Both the position numbers and the translations under genes were made by a program. Positions 45,398 through 57,778 of a stretch of DNA of 64,000 bases are shown here, piece by piece; position 1 is the first letter of the stretch; the number at the start of each line of letters is the position of its first letter. The DNA comes from Bufo bufo (Eukaryota; Chordata; Amphibia; Anura; Bufonidae). The DNA lies in NCBI RefSeq assembly GCF_905171765.1, contig NC_053397.1:7693677-7757676 (forward strand), read 5' to 3'. The notes under the pieces were generated by a model. That model was given only the letters and a program-made list of their open reading frames with translations, did no database searches and was not told the origin of the DNA.

Positions 45398-48105
45398 GTG
45401 CAGACTTCTCTTGGTCGCTCACAGCAGATGCCTCCATCAGTTATTAGGTGCAGGCTCCTCTTGGTCGCTCACAGCAGAGGCCGCCATCAGTTATCGGGTG
45501 CAGGCTCCTCTTAGTTTCTCACAGCAGAGGCCTCCATCAGTTATCGGGTGCAGTCTCCTCTCGGTCGCTCACAGAAGAGGCCTCCATCAGTTATCGGGAG
45601 CAGACTTATTGGTCACTCACAGCAGAGGCCTCCATCAGTTATCGAGTGCAGGCTCCTCTTGGTCACTTACAGCAGATGCCTCCATCAGTTATCAGGTGCA
45701 GTCTCCTATTGGTCGCTCACAGCAGAGGCCTCCATCAGTTATCGTGTACAGGCTCCTCTTCGTCACTCAGAGCAGACACCTCCATGAATTATCAGGTACA
45801 GTCTCCTCTTGGTCGCTCACAGCAGATGCCTCCATCAGTTATTGGGTGCAGGCTCCTATTGGTCACTCACAGCAGAGGCCTCCATCAGTTATCGGGTGCA
45901 GGCTCCTCTTGGTCACTCACAGCAGAGGCCTCCATTAATTATCGGGTGCAGGCTCCTCTTGGTCACTCGCAGCAGATGCCTCTATCAGTTATCAGGTGCA
46001 GACTCCTTTTGGTCGCTCACTGCAGACGCCTCCATAAGTTTTCAGGTGAAGTCTCCTCATGGTCGCTCACAGCAGAGGCCTCCATCAGTTATCGGGTGCA
46101 GGCTCCTCTTGGTCACTCGCAGCAGATGCCTCTATCAGTTATCAGGTGCAGACTCCTTTTGGTCGCTCACAGCAGAGGCCATCAGTTATCGGGTGCAGGC
46201 TCCTCTCGGTCGCTCACAGCAGAGGCCTCCATCAGTTATCGGGAGCAAACTTCTATTGGTCGCTCACAGCGGAGGCCTCCATCAGTTATCGTGTACAGGC
46301 TGCTCTTCGTCACTCACAGCAGACACCTCCATGAGTTATCAGGTACAGTCTCCTCTTGGTCGCTCACAGCAGATGCCTCCATCAGTTATCGGGTGCAGAC
46401 TTCTATTGGTCGCTCACAGCGGAGGCCTCCATCAGTTATCGTGTACAGGATCCTCTTCGTCACTCACAGCAGACACCTCCATGAGTTATCAGGTACAGTC
46501 TCCTCTTGGTCACTCACAGCAGTTGCCTCCATCAGTTATCAGGTGCAGTCTCCTATTGGTCGCTCACAGCAGAGGCCTCCATCAGTTATCATGTACAGGC
46601 TCCTCTTCGTCACTCACAGCAGATACCTCCATGAGTTATCAGGTACAGTCTCCTCCTGATCGCTCACACCAGATGCCTCCATCAGTTATCAGGTGCAGTC
46701 TCATCTTGGTTGCTCACTGCAGACACCTCCATCAGTTATTGGGTGCAGGCTCCTCTTGGTCACTCGCAGCAGATGCCTCTATCAGTTATCATGTGCAGAC
46801 TCCTTTTGGTCGCTCACTGCAGACGCCTCCATCAGTTATCGGGTGCAGGCTCCTCTTGGTCGCTCACAGCAGAGGCCTCCATGAGTTATCGGGAGCAGAC
46901 TTCTATTGGTCACTCACAGCGGAGGTCTCCATCAGTTATCATGTACAGGCTCTTCTTCGTCACTCACAGCAGACACCTCCATGAGTTATCAGGTACAGTT
47001 TCCTCTTGGCCGCTCACAGCAGATGCCACCATCAGTTATTGGGTGCAGGCTCCTCTTGGTCACTCACAGCAGACGCCTCCATCAGTTTTCAGGTGCAGTC
47101 TCCTCTTGGTCACTCACAGCAGACACCTCCATCAGTTATCAGGTGAAGTCTCCTCATAGTCGCTCACTGAAGACGCCTCCATCAGTTATCGGGTGCAGTC
47201 TCCTCTTGGTCGCACACTGCAGACGCCTCCATCAGTTATAAGATGCAGACTCCTCTTGGTCACTCACAGCAGACGCCTCCATCAGTTATCAGGTGTAGTC
47301 TCATCTAAGTCACTCACTGCAGACGCCTCCATCAGTTATCAGGTACAGTCTCCTCTAAGTCACTCACTGCAGACGCCTCCATTAGTTATCAGGTGCAGTC
47401 TCCTCTTGGTCGCTCACTGCAGACGCCTCCATCAGTTTTCAGGTGCAGACTCCTCTTGGTCACTCACTGCAGATGCGTCCATCAGTTATCAGGTGCAGTC
47501 TCCTCTTGGTCACTCACAGCAGTCGCCTCCATCAGATATCAGGTGCAGTCTCCTCTTGGTCACTCACAGCAGTCGCCTCCATCAGATATCAGTTGCAGTC
47601 TCCTCTTGGTCACTCACTGCAGACGCCTTCATCAGTTATCAGGTGCAGATTCCTCTTGGTCACTCACTGCAGACGCCTTCATCAGTTATCAGGTGCAGTC
47701 TCCTCTTGGTCACTCACTGCAGACGCCTCCATCAGTTATCAGGTGCAGATTCCTCTTGGTCACTCACTGCAGACGCCTTCATCAGTTATCAGGTGCAGTC
47801 TCCTCTTGGTCACTCACTGCAGACGCCTCCATCAGTTATCAGGTGAACTCTCCTCATAGTTGCTCACTGCAGACGCCTTCATCAGTTTTCAGGTGCAGTC
47901 TCCTCTTGGTCACTCACTGCAGACACCTCCATAAGTTATCAGGTGCAGTCTCCTCATAGTCGCTCACTGCAGATGCCTCCATCAGTTTTCAGGTGCAGTC
48001 TCCTCTTTGTCGCTCACTGCAGACGCCTCCATCAGTTATAAGATGCAGATTCCTCTTGGTCGCTCACAGCAGACGCCTCCATCAGTTATCAGGTGCAGTC
48101 TCCTC
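45398..48105. repeat. 50-bp satellite, block 2
   Basis: About 54 copies. The first part is dominated by CACAGCAGAGGCC units. From about 47160 most copies read CACTGCAGACGCC, so variants cluster by position. Three plus-strand frames are open for up to about 400 codons because no unit contains a stop in any forward frame and 50 is not a multiple of three; I do not regard these as genes. Confidence 0.95.
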
Positions 48106-48109
48106 TTCC

Positions 48110-49300
48110 TACAGATTTCTTCTTTCCTGATGTTTGTCTTTTCTTCATGTTTACGAGAACACATTTGCTTTGGCTAGGAGCTGCTGTTATGTCTCATATA
48201 GCAGCAGGTGACTTTGTAGCTTGTATCTCTGGCGTGCAGGCTGCTGGCGCCTCCGATGAGCAGACGCTGGCCCGCGCTGAATGTGAGGAAGGTTACAGCT
48301 GATGGAAATTGCTGGGCCCTTTGCCCACAGAACATATAGGGCTGGATTGTGTAGGAAGCAGCAGGAAGAGGCTGATTATGTGCTGCAGCTGTGAGCAGCA
48401 CTTCCCTTCTTCACATTTACATTCCAAAAAAGTTTATTAAATTTCTTTTTTTTTTCCTACTACTACAGTCTTACTTTCACAAATTGAAAGAATGTAACAT
48501 ATAAATTCATACTGAACAATCTGTAACTCCTGGGGTGTGCATAGAGGCATGGAGGTGGGGGTGGGGTCAAAATGTAAGGCCTCTTCATCCCTACAATACC
48601 TTCCTCTCTCTTATGCACCTGTGGCACCGTTCCCCTGAATTTGGCAGAGTTTGTTGGCTGTGTGCAGTTAAGAGTGAAAAAAATCAAACTTCTCCACTTT
48701 TCTTGTGCAAATTTGTGTACCCCTCTCTCCTCTCTCCTGCACCCTTGAGTACCCTCCCCCTCCCATCTTCACCTTGGTGACCATGGTGTCCCAAAGGAGA
48801 ACCACGCATGCCATCTCCCCCGGGCCAATCGAGGACATAAAAAGCTTTTCGTTATTTTTGCCTCCATTGTGGCCCTTCATCTTTTCCTTGAATTTTCAGT
48901 GATTACCTTTTAGTTTCCTACTACACCTCCCATCATCCGTCACAATGAACTGTAACTCCATCCACAGTGACAGTTCCCAGTGGCTCCTGAGGCTCCTGGG
49001 CCCCTGAAGCTGCTACAGTGATAATTACACCCAGGTATAATGAATATGGGCAGCAATGTAGAAATAAACATAGCAACACCGGGGATGGGATGGGGCCCCG
49101 ACTCTGTAATAACTACATCCAGCCGTCAATCATCTGCTCCTGCATGCCACATCGCAGGTAGATTTTATGCATCGTCTGTGAGGTGAGAGGCACCGGGCTC
49201 ACAATGCGATGCAGATGGCGGTGAGAACAGGCGTCGGGGGCCGCAAGCAAAAATACTCTTAAATGGCACCTCTCACCTAATTAAAAATATCAGAATAAAA
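48110..49300. other. Unassigned sequence
   Basis: Begins where the satellite ends. Contains poly-pyrimidine and T-runs (48445-48460) but no gene or terminal repeats that I recognise. Confidence 0.4.
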
Positions 49301-49570
49301 CCTTTGTATGGTGATCTCCCCGGGACAGGGATGATGGGAGTAATACATTGTGTGCAAAACAGAGATATTAGATTGTAAGCTCCTGGGGGCAGAGATAATG
49401 GGAGTTATATATTATGTGTGAAATTGGGAGATGATGGGAGTGATACATTGTGTGTGTGTGTGTGTGATGGGAGATTAGATTGTGAGCTCTTGAGGTCAGG
49501 GATGATGGGAGTGATACACTAAGTGAGAGGTGATGGGAGTGATACATTGTGCATGAGATAGAGGGATTAT
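49300..49570. repeat. Tandem LINE-tail-like repeats
   Basis: ATTAGATTGTAAGCTCCTGG (49368) and ATTAGATTGTGAGCTCTTGA (49473) head two copies about 105 bases apart, each followed by GGCAG/GTCAGAGATGATGGGAGT. The word TTAGATTGTAAGCTC is typical of L2/MIR-type 3' tails. A TG microsatellite lies at about 49447-49466. Confidence 0.5.
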
Positions 49571-50144
49571 CTCCTGCTCCACGAAATGTCAGATTTATTC
49601 CTACGTTTCCTGCTGTAACCAGCGACATGACAACAAGACGGTGAATGTATCTGGCAGGGAGCGCGCCATTTATGTATATTGTCAGGATCTGCAGCAAGAA
49701 CAGTTCTCTCAGCAGGAGATGTCTCAGCGGTGGTGAGGAAGCTTCACCGAGTGGGAGAGACATCCTCTATGTGCGAGAGACATCCTCTATGTGTTAGAGA
49801 CATCTGCGGCCAGCGCCATGACAAGGAAAGATGGTGTCAGGAAGACAAATAAAGTGCCGCCTGGTAGAAACCATCAGTAAATGAATATGTGCCCCCATAA
49901 GGTGTGAAGATCTGGTGTTGGGGGGGGAGAGTCTCGCCCACGGCTTCTGAGAAGTTAAACACGAGGAGGATTGATCTTCTTCTAATGATATTTTTATGTG
50001 TCGGAGCGAGCGCTGATCTCCAGGACGTGAGCTCCCCGTCTGTGAGATGTTCTCCCTTCTGATGTCTCCTGCTCTCTGCTCTCATCCTGCAGATCCTCAG
50101 GCCTCAGCGCGTGCCGAGAGGCTTTCTACTCTGAAGATGTTTTT
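49571..50144. other. Unassigned sequence
   Basis: No gene recognised; a G-run at 49920-49928. Ends at the hAT target duplication. Confidence 0.4.
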
Positions 50145-52600
50145 TAGTATTTGTCGAGCACCAAAGTGCTCAGGTGCTCGAGTAGAACGCCTCGGGATGC
50201 CGAGCACCCGAGTATAATGGAAGTCAATGGGAGAACCTGAACATTAAACCAGGCACCCCCTGCTCTGAAGAAGGGAGGGCGTCTGGTTCATAGGAAAAGG
50301 TCAGACATTGATGGAAACACCACCGAAATGGTTAAAAAACAGCATGGGGTGGATGTCTGGATGCATCTTGAACTCCCAGGTCGCTGCTGGGAACAATGTT
50401 GTCCGAGTAGTACGCCACTTTTACAGACTGACAATAATACGCACAAAACCGGAAAAGAAAAATCAATTTTAGAGAAAAAATTGTTAGGAAACATTCTTTC
50501 CTGTATATTTTGTTGTATATAAAGTGCAAGTGCTGCCAAAAATTACAGGGAAGAGGCACTCCAATACAACCTGTATATCACATAATGGAGGGCCTCATTC
50601 ACATTGTGGTACAATTGTTCAGGTAGTGGGACTCCTACACTCATAAAGCCTATGCACTAAGGGAAAGGGCTGCCAAAAATTACAAGGAACCGGCGCTCCA
50701 ATACACGCTTTATCACACATAAAGGAGGGCATCATACACCCTTGACAAATTATGATTGATGGCCTCAAAAATATTAGGGGTAAGGGCCTGCTGGTGATGT
50801 GACCATCTAAAACATTAGGGGCGAGGGCCTGCTGCCAAGCTGACCATCTAAAACCTTAGGGTGCTTGGATGTCATGTGGCGGATCATGCTGGTGGTGGTG
50901 AGGTTGCTAGTGTTCATGCCCCGGCTCATTTTGGTACGGCACAGGTTGCAAATGACAATTCTTTTATCATCCGCACTTTACTCAAAAAAGCGCCAGACTG
51001 CGGAACACCTACCCCTTGGCAAGAGAGATTGCCGCAAGGGGGTGCTCCGGGGAACAGTTGCGGGCCTGTTTGGTGTGGCCCGCCTTCTCCCTTTTGCCAC
51101 CCCACTGCCTCTTCTAGCCTGTTGCGGTGCTGCAGACCCCTCCCCCTCTGTACTGCTGTCCTTGCTCGGCTTGCCACCTTCCCAGGTTGGGTCAGTGACT
51201 TCTTCGTCCACCACCTCCTCTTCTACTTCCTTACTCTGGTTATCCTCCTGACTTGTTGACCTAACAACAACCTCAGTTATTGACAACTGTGTCTCATCCT
51301 CATCATGAACCTCTTGAGACACAAATTGCGGTTAACTTATTGGCAACTGTGTTTCATCATCATCCACCTTGTGAAACACTAATTGCCGTTCCCCACTGTC
51401 ATCTTCTTCTGACTGTGGATGCTCCAGAGTTTTGGAATCAGGGCACAAGATCTCCTCATGTCCCTCCTCAAGCGGGCTTGGAGAGAGGCCCAAATTAAGG
51501 AATTGCGATGAAAACAGCTCCTCGGAACATCCGAGTGCGGGATCACTTGTTTGCTAAGACTCTACATGGTGGGAGGAAGGAGGATCAGGGTGAGGATTCT
51601 GTTGACCAGACTTTTGGCTACTGAGACTGGACTTTGTGGAAGACAGGGTGGTGCTTAACCGACTGGAAGCATTATCTGCTGCAATCCAACACCTGGTTGC
51701 ACTGGTCTGACTTCGAGAGTGATGTCCTGCGCCGCCCTGCAAACTGGGACATGAAGCTGGGTATCGTGCATGAGTGTGTTTCTTGTGCTCTGGCAGCAGT
51801 CACAGTTTCACCGCGCCCAGGGCCACGGCCACCATCAGCAGCACGGCCACTTCCCCGTCCCTTACTGCTCGCCTTGCGCATATTGAATGGTATATATGCT
51901 TGCAAGTATGTCACACGTACCGTAGCGCAGGTTTTGTAAGTGTATGTGCAAATAAAGTACACTTTAATGTCACTGATATTTAGGATGTGCACACATTAAA
52001 CAGGAGATGTAGCGCAGGTAATGTCGCTGTCACCAGCGGCTAATAAAAAATTACACTGAATTAATGTCACTGATATTTAGGATGCGCACACGTTATACAG
52101 GAGATGTAGCACAGGTAATGTAACTGTCCGCAGCGGACACTGTCTACGGAAAAAGTACACTGGATGTCACAGATATTTTTAGGCTGCGCACACGTTAGAC
52201 AGGAGATGTAGCGCAGATAATGTCGCTGTCTGTGGCGGCCAAACAAATGCAAGCTATTTAGCTCAGGTTGCGCTAAAAATATATATTGCTGCCACACGCA
52301 ACAGTAGTCCTTAAAATGACTTTTGGGTCTATAACAAGTATAAAAGCTAAAATATTCCTATTTCACACCCTACACTATCTGTCCCATCTGCTCTCCAGCT
52401 CTCCCTGACTAAGACTGAGCCAAACACGTGTCATCGGGAGCTATATAGCACCTGATGACGCGTTCCGGCCAGCCAATCACTGTAATACCAGCAGCCAACA
52501 AACGTGCGGGGAGGAGACCCGAGCATGGCGCTCAAGCACACTTGGTATTTGGCCGAACACCACGATGTGCCGAGCATCGCGATGCTTGAGCCGAACACTA
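50145..52600 (-). mobile_element. hAT element with partial transposase
   Basis: 2456 bp. Left end TAGTATTTGTCGAGCACC; right end complement TAGTGTTCGGCTCAAGCATC. Flanks ATGTTTTT (50137-50144) and ATGCTTTT (52601-52608) match at seven of eight. The subterminal part has stacked CGAGCA/TGCTCG words, potential transposase-binding sites. It carries the N-terminal part of a BED-finger transposase on the minus strand; the catalytic part is deleted, so it depends on a relative. Confidence 0.85.
50840..51938 (-). pseudogene. hAT transposase N terminus with BED zinc finger
   Basis: Read from 51938 downwards. The first stretch is basic and glycine-rich (MRKASSKGRGSGRAADGGRG) and leads to PSFMSQFAGRRRTSLSKSD, then a stop. 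An acidic region follows in another frame (EEEVVDEEVTD). The BED finger is SAVWRFFE, ICNLCRTKM (the CXXC), then NTSNLTTTSMIRHMTSKHP (the HX4H), near 50870-51000. BED fingers bind transposon ends. The RNase H-like catalytic core and the hAT dimerisation domain are missing. Several in-frame stops show decay. Confidence 0.75.
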
Positions 52601-52619
52601 ATGCTTTTTTAATGTTTAG

Positions 52620-52964
52620 GTTTTGTTACTATTGCATCAGGATTGCCAACTAGGATCAGAGGCACTTTACATGATGGCCGGTGTATGCTGACTCCTATTT
52701 AACAGGATTTTGAATGTGATTCCTTAATTCTGAACACAGCGACATCCCCAGTTATAAGAGGGTGTGCACACTTATGCAACCACATTATTTTAGTTTTCTT
52801 CCCTCCACCTAAAAGATTTCAGTTTGTTTTTCCATTGAGTTGTACAGTTTATAGGTCACATTAAAGGTGGAAAAAGTTCTGAAATGATTTATCTTTGTCT
52901 CGTTTTTTTATATCACAGAAACCTGACATTTTAACAGGGGCGTGTAGACTTTTTATATCCACTG
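52620..52964. mobile_element. Tc1-type terminal fragment
   Basis: The right part reads CATTTTAACAGGGGCGTGTA, GACTTTTTATATCCACTG, then TA (52965-52966), a Tc1-type right terminal repeat with its target. Internal words (GTGTGCACACTTATGCAACC) also fit such elements. The left end and all coding sequence are gone; the hAT at 50145 ends just before it. Confidence 0.6.
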
Positions 52965-53043
52965 TATATAATATCATTTTAATATTATTATTAATATACA
53001 TTTGGATCATTGTGAAAAGGAAGTTTACTTATGTATATATTTA

Positions 53044-54687
53044 GACTAGCAGAAGGAGCCGGCTTCACACTGGTATATTTGATCTATTTCATTTAATGTT
53101 TGTGTGTGTCTTTAAAATCTACAGATAGTATCCACTATAACAGTGACATCTACAGTACCCCACCCTTTAACAGTGATCTTCACAGCGGCCAGCCCCCGTA
53201 ACAGTAATATCCACAGCGCCCTCCCCTTTAACAGTAACCTCCACAGTGGCCGTCCCTTTATTAGTGACCTCCACAGTACCCCATCTCATTAACAATGATT
53301 TCCACAATAACCCGACACCTTAACAGTGACCTTCACGGTGCTCCGTTGCCTTAAAATGTTACCTCCACAACACCCCGCCCCTTTAACAGTGACCTCCACA
53401 GCATCCTGCCCCCTTAAAAGTGACCTCCAAAGCAGACTGTCCCCTTTATCAGTGACCTCCACAGCATCCTGCCCCCTTAACAGTGACCTCCACAGCAGCC
53501 CGCCCCCTTTACAGTGACCTCCACAGCAGCAACCCCTTTATTAGTGACCTCCACAGTACTCCATCTCCTTAACAGTGATTTCCACAACACCCTGTCCCCT
53601 TAATTGTGGCCTCAACAGCAATCTGTCCCTTAACACTGACCTCCATAGTGGACCGTCCCCTTAACTGTGACCTCCAGAGCAGCTTGGTCACAGTTAAGGG
53701 TGGCCAGAGGTCCACTTTTAGGACGGACAGTCCGGCTTTCAGTCTCCCTATCCTCCATTCGGCACAGGGCCTGGATGGACACATGGATTTCCTTTTTGAA
53801 CAGCTCACTCTCAGACAGCAGCACTGCGCTGTCTGAGCGTGAGCTGCAGGGAGAAAGTCACCCTCCCTCCCACCCCTGCAGCTGACAGAAGTTGATTTTT
53901 ACCTACCTTTTTTCAATCTCCATCGGCTGCAGTGGAAGGGGGCGTGGCTTAGCGGGGCCGGGGGCGGGGTTTTTAAGTCCATCTTTTGAAGGTGGCCTGA
54001 ATGGCCGCCCTACCTGCCCCTGAACTGTAACCTCCACAGCACTTCGCTCCCTTAACAGTGTCATCCACAGCGCCCTGCCTCTTTAAAGCTTACCTACAGC
54101 AGTGAACAAAAATGTCTGGGTTGTTATGGAAACCTGGTGTAAAACTGTGTTTATGTGGAGACTAATAGTGTTGATCACGAATATTCGAATTGCGAATTTC
54201 AATCGCGAATATCGGCACTTCGAGAATTCGCGAATATTTAGAATATCGCAAAATATATTCGTAATCGCGAATATTAGATTTTTTTAAAATATGCGACTTT
54301 TATGCAAATCAAGAAAATAATGCCTAGAGATCATGAATTCGCTAATTCTCGAATATATGGCGAATATTCGCCCAAATATTTGCGAAATATCGTGAATTCG
54401 AATATTGCCCCTGCCGCTTATCACTGACTAGAGACTAAGGGCCTGCAAGCTTCTATTGGCTGATAAGGGTCATGTGACCAGGCTTCTATTGGCTAATGCA
54501 TTTTTTGGGAATATCTCAGGTGGGAATATCTCAGGAACAGTACGGGCTAGAGAGCTGAGACCTAGTCTAAAACCTTCCCGGACACCTGATGTACCTGTGT
54601 GCCGAATTTCGTGATTGTAAATGCGACGGTGCGGATTCCTTTAGCACACATATATACATACACACATACACTCAGCTTTATATATTA
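53044..54687. repeat. Dispersed repeat, head-to-tail copy 1
   Basis: Begins GACTAGCAGAAGGAGCCGGC and ends TCAGCTTTATATATTA, immediately followed by the start of copy 2. The first half is an array of about 32-bp units close to CCCCTTAACAGTGACCTCCA plus CAGCACCCCGCC (53128-53700). The second half has GAATATCTCAGGAAC, CCGGACACCTGATGT and TTCGTGATTGTAAATGCGA blocks shared with copy 2. No coding sequence. Class uncertain; a Helitron- or RTE-derived element are options. Confidence 0.75.
54165..54431. mobile_element. Short hAT element in copy 1
   Basis: About 267 bp from ATAGTGTTGATCACGAATAT to TTGCCCCTGCCGCTTATCAC plus TGACT. Flanks GGAGACTA and AGAGACTA match at seven of eight. The interior is a series of ATTCGCGAATAT-type palindromic words like those in 44521-45397. 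Copy 2 (near 56365-56385) has the uninterrupted site GTGGAGACTAAGGGCCTG. Confidence 0.8.
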
Positions 54688-56698
54688 GACTAGCTGAAGG
54701 ACCCGGCTTTGCACGGGTAAATTTAATCTATTTTATTTATTGTTTGTGTGTGTCGTTAAAAGATATCGACAGTATCCCCCTGTAATGGATCTCCTGGCAC
54801 CCCGACCGGGTACCTCCGTTGATGGATGCTCCTAGTGCTTCCAGAGGACTCCAAGCACGCCACTCGACACCGTAACCACCACAGACCCCACGAACCACAG
54901 CAGCTTGGTTGGGGTCTCACAGTCCTCCACCCACGATGGACCCAAGACCGGGCTTCAGCTTCCAGTGGGTAAACCTCTCCTAAATCCAGAGAGCAGGAAC
55001 AGCTCTTACAAGAGCTAGTAGTTATAGCCAGGGGAGTATAGCAAATCTTCAGCGTATAGCAATCCCCAGTGTCGATCAGTTACCCAAACACCAGCCTCAA
55101 CATGATGAAGGGTAAAACAGGAACTCTTTATTGAAGATCAACTCAGTATATATACAGTTCAAAAAAGTCTAACAACATAAATCAATCAACAATGAACAAC
55201 ATGCAAACAGACATCTTCACCCCCCCCCCCCTCCATAATGAATCAATAGGGAGAGAGGAGACACATGTGATGGTATTATATCCTGAGTGTATCATAGGGT
55301 GATCTACTCATCTAGGAGTCGGCTGCTCCTATAATCAGCTATCTTAATCCCATCACTAACACAATCAGATGGAGTCTCAGTGCAGAGTTAACCCTTTTTG
55401 TGTTGCTGAATCCACACCATGCACCGTTAATGGGCAATAGGAAATATGTGGTATATAAATTCCACACGTAAATCAGTGTTCATAGTTCCTTGTAACCCCA
55501 AAAGGTCTGAGGGGGTCTCCATAGTTTTGGGTCCAAAGTCCGTAGGAAGGAGGCTGGCCCTCAGGCTTCTCCAGCAGCCCCAGTGACGGTCTAGTCCGTC
55601 ACACCCCCCATAACAGTGACCTCTACAGTACTCACCCCTTAACACTGACCATAGGTTACAGTCCCCTTAACTGACCTCCACCATTCCCGGCCCCCTTAAC
55701 AGACACCTCCACAGCGACTGCCCCTTTAACAGTGACTGCCACAGTACCCCGCTCCCTTAACAGGGACCTCCACTGTACTTTATTAGTGACCCCTTCAGTA
55801 CCCAATCTCCTTAACAGTGATTTCCACAACATCCCGCCCCCTTATCAGTGGCCTCTACAGCAATCTGCCCCTTAACACTGATCTCCATCACGGACCGTCC
55901 CCTTAACTGTGACCTACACAGCAGCCTGCCCCTAGGGCAGCCAGAGGTCTGGTTTTAGGCAGGACAGTCCGGCTTTCAGACTCCCTATCCTCCGTCCGGC
56001 ACAGGTCCTGGACGAACATAGGGATGTCCTTTTGTACAGCTCACTCTCAGACAGCAGCACTGTGCTGTCTGAGCGTGAGCTGCAGGGAGAAAGTCACCCT
56101 CCCTCCCACCTCTGCAGCTGACAGAAGTTGATTTTTACCTACATTTTTTTTATCCCTGTCGTCTGCGGAGTGGGAGGGGGCGTGGCCTCACAGGATTGGG
56201 CGTGGCTTAGCGGGACCTGGGGGCGGGGTTTTTAAGTTCATCTTTTGAGGATGGCCTGAATGGCCACCCTACCTGCTCGCTGAACTATGACCTCCACAGC
56301 GCCTACAGCAGTGAAGAAAAATGGCTGGGTTCTCATGGAAACCTGGTGTAAAACTGTGTGTATGTGGAGACTAAGGGCCTGTGAGCTTCTATTGGCTGAT
56401 AAGGGACATGTGACCGTGTGTATGGCAGTTGGGATATGGAGAGAAAGACCTGCAGGTTTCTATTGGCTAATGTAGGTCATGTTATATGCCATATTTGCAA
56501 TTTTTTTTTGGGGAATATCTCAGGAACGGTACATGCTAGAGAGCTGTGAGCCGATCTAAAACATACCCGGACACCTGATGTGCCTGTCTGCCAAATTTCG
56601 TGATTGTAAATGCGAAGGTGCGGATTCCTTTAGTGGAAATACATACACACACATACATACATACACTCAGCTTTATATATTAGATTAGACTCTATATA
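54688..56698. repeat. Dispersed repeat, head-to-tail copy 2
   Basis: Starts GACTAGCTGAAGGACCCGGC right after copy 1 and ends CTCAGCTTTATATATTAGAT. Same order of blocks as copy 1: AACAGTGACCTC array (55604-55930), TCCGGCTTTCAG, CAGACAGCAGCACTG, GAGACTAAGGGCCTG, CCGGACACCTGATGT. It carries a solo LTR (54781-55603) but no hAT insert; without the LTR it is about 1.18 kb. Confidence 0.75.
54781..55603 (-). repeat. Solo LTR in copy 2
   Basis: 823 bp from TG to CA, flanked by CCCCC on both sides (54776-54780 and 55604-55608). On the minus strand it begins TGTGACGGACTAGACCGTCA, itself a hairpin (GTGACGG/CCGTCAC), and has AATAAA in CTTCAATAAAGAGTTCC (plus-strand about 55125). No internal retroelement sequence remains, as expected after LTR-LTR recombination. 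Confidence 0.8.
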
Positions 56699-56699
56699 T

Positions 56700-57564
56700 T
56701 AGATAATCCTCGCCCTGACTCCTATTCGTATGAGCAGACCCAGATGGTAGGGGGGCTCATATACAGGAACCTCGGGCCCTACTTACCCTAAAGATCCCTG
56801 CAATAGTGACAGGACTGAGACGACCTGTTCTTCCAAGACAAGGATGTACAGGAGTCTCCCACCAGCCTAGATGCAATGAAAGGGGAAGACAAAACAAACT
56901 GTCATGTTTCAGAGCGGGTTCACCTAACCCCTAGAACATTCCACAATGAATGGAATCCCCATAGCATGCACATATAAAGAGAAGACAGTGATAAGCAAAC
57001 TGGATTGGCAGGTAAGAAATCAGTGGCAAGAATAACCACTGGAACAAGAGAACGGGTATACTTGGTCACTTATCTGCCGTGGCTGCTGGAAGGAACACCA
57101 GCAGTCCACACCACAACAACTGCAAACCATAAATATGTACTGAAACCAAAACACCATACAGGACACAGCAGAAACAAAAAATACAGAATCCAGCACACCA
57201 GTAACTGCCTGGACCCCCATGCGGACAGGATGCATGGCAGCACCAGGCAGAGCTGCACACTGACTTGTTGTTCCCCCTCCGGGGAACCCAGGATCCCTCT
57301 CACCGAAGGCACAGACAGACAGGGGAGTGTCTAGCATCCATGCAGGACCGTACACACCAAAACAGACCAGACATGGAACAACAACTAGACATACAACACA
57401 AACCCTAAACATAAACCAAACAATACATAGAAACGGGTAGGGTAGGAAGACAAGGTAACAATGGGATGACATTGATGTCTCACTAGGTGGCCCTCAATAA
57501 CTGGGCAGATGGAATACCCAGGACAGGAGCATAGCTTCAGCACCAACAGAGGCTGGAGGACAAC
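56700..57564. other. Unidentified repeat-like sequence, split by a TA-flanked element
   Basis: No gene motif. Open frames around 57005-57470 on both strands are low-complexity (AC-rich plus strand) and unsupported. Sequence of similar AC-rich character continues at 58997-59215 after the inserted element. It may be an LTR or other dispersed repeat. Confidence 0.35.
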
Positions 57565-57778
57565 TACCGTATTTTTCGCCCCATAAGACGCACTTTTCCT
57601 CCCCAAAAATGGGAGGAAAATGCCCCTGCGTCTTATGGGGCGAATGCTGGCAGTTTTACATCGCTGGATGCGATGTACGGAGCGGGGGCCGGGGGAGGGA
57701 CTGGGAGGAGGAGCTGGGGGCCGGCAATAGCGGTGGGGCGGTGCGGTCACTGTACTATAGCCCCGCCCCACCGCTCCG

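Noticed and set aside
48093..48302. 69-codon frame after the 50-bp satellite
   Set aside because: Begins inside the last satellite unit and has no recognisable domain.
49368..49763. 131-codon minus-strand frame
   Set aside because: Runs through TG microsatellite and LINE-tail-like repeats (HTHTHTM), so it is low-complexity chance coding.
57005..57472. Overlapping frames on both strands, one cysteine-rich
   Set aside because: AC-biased sequence inside an unidentified repeat; no domain, signal or conservation evidence.
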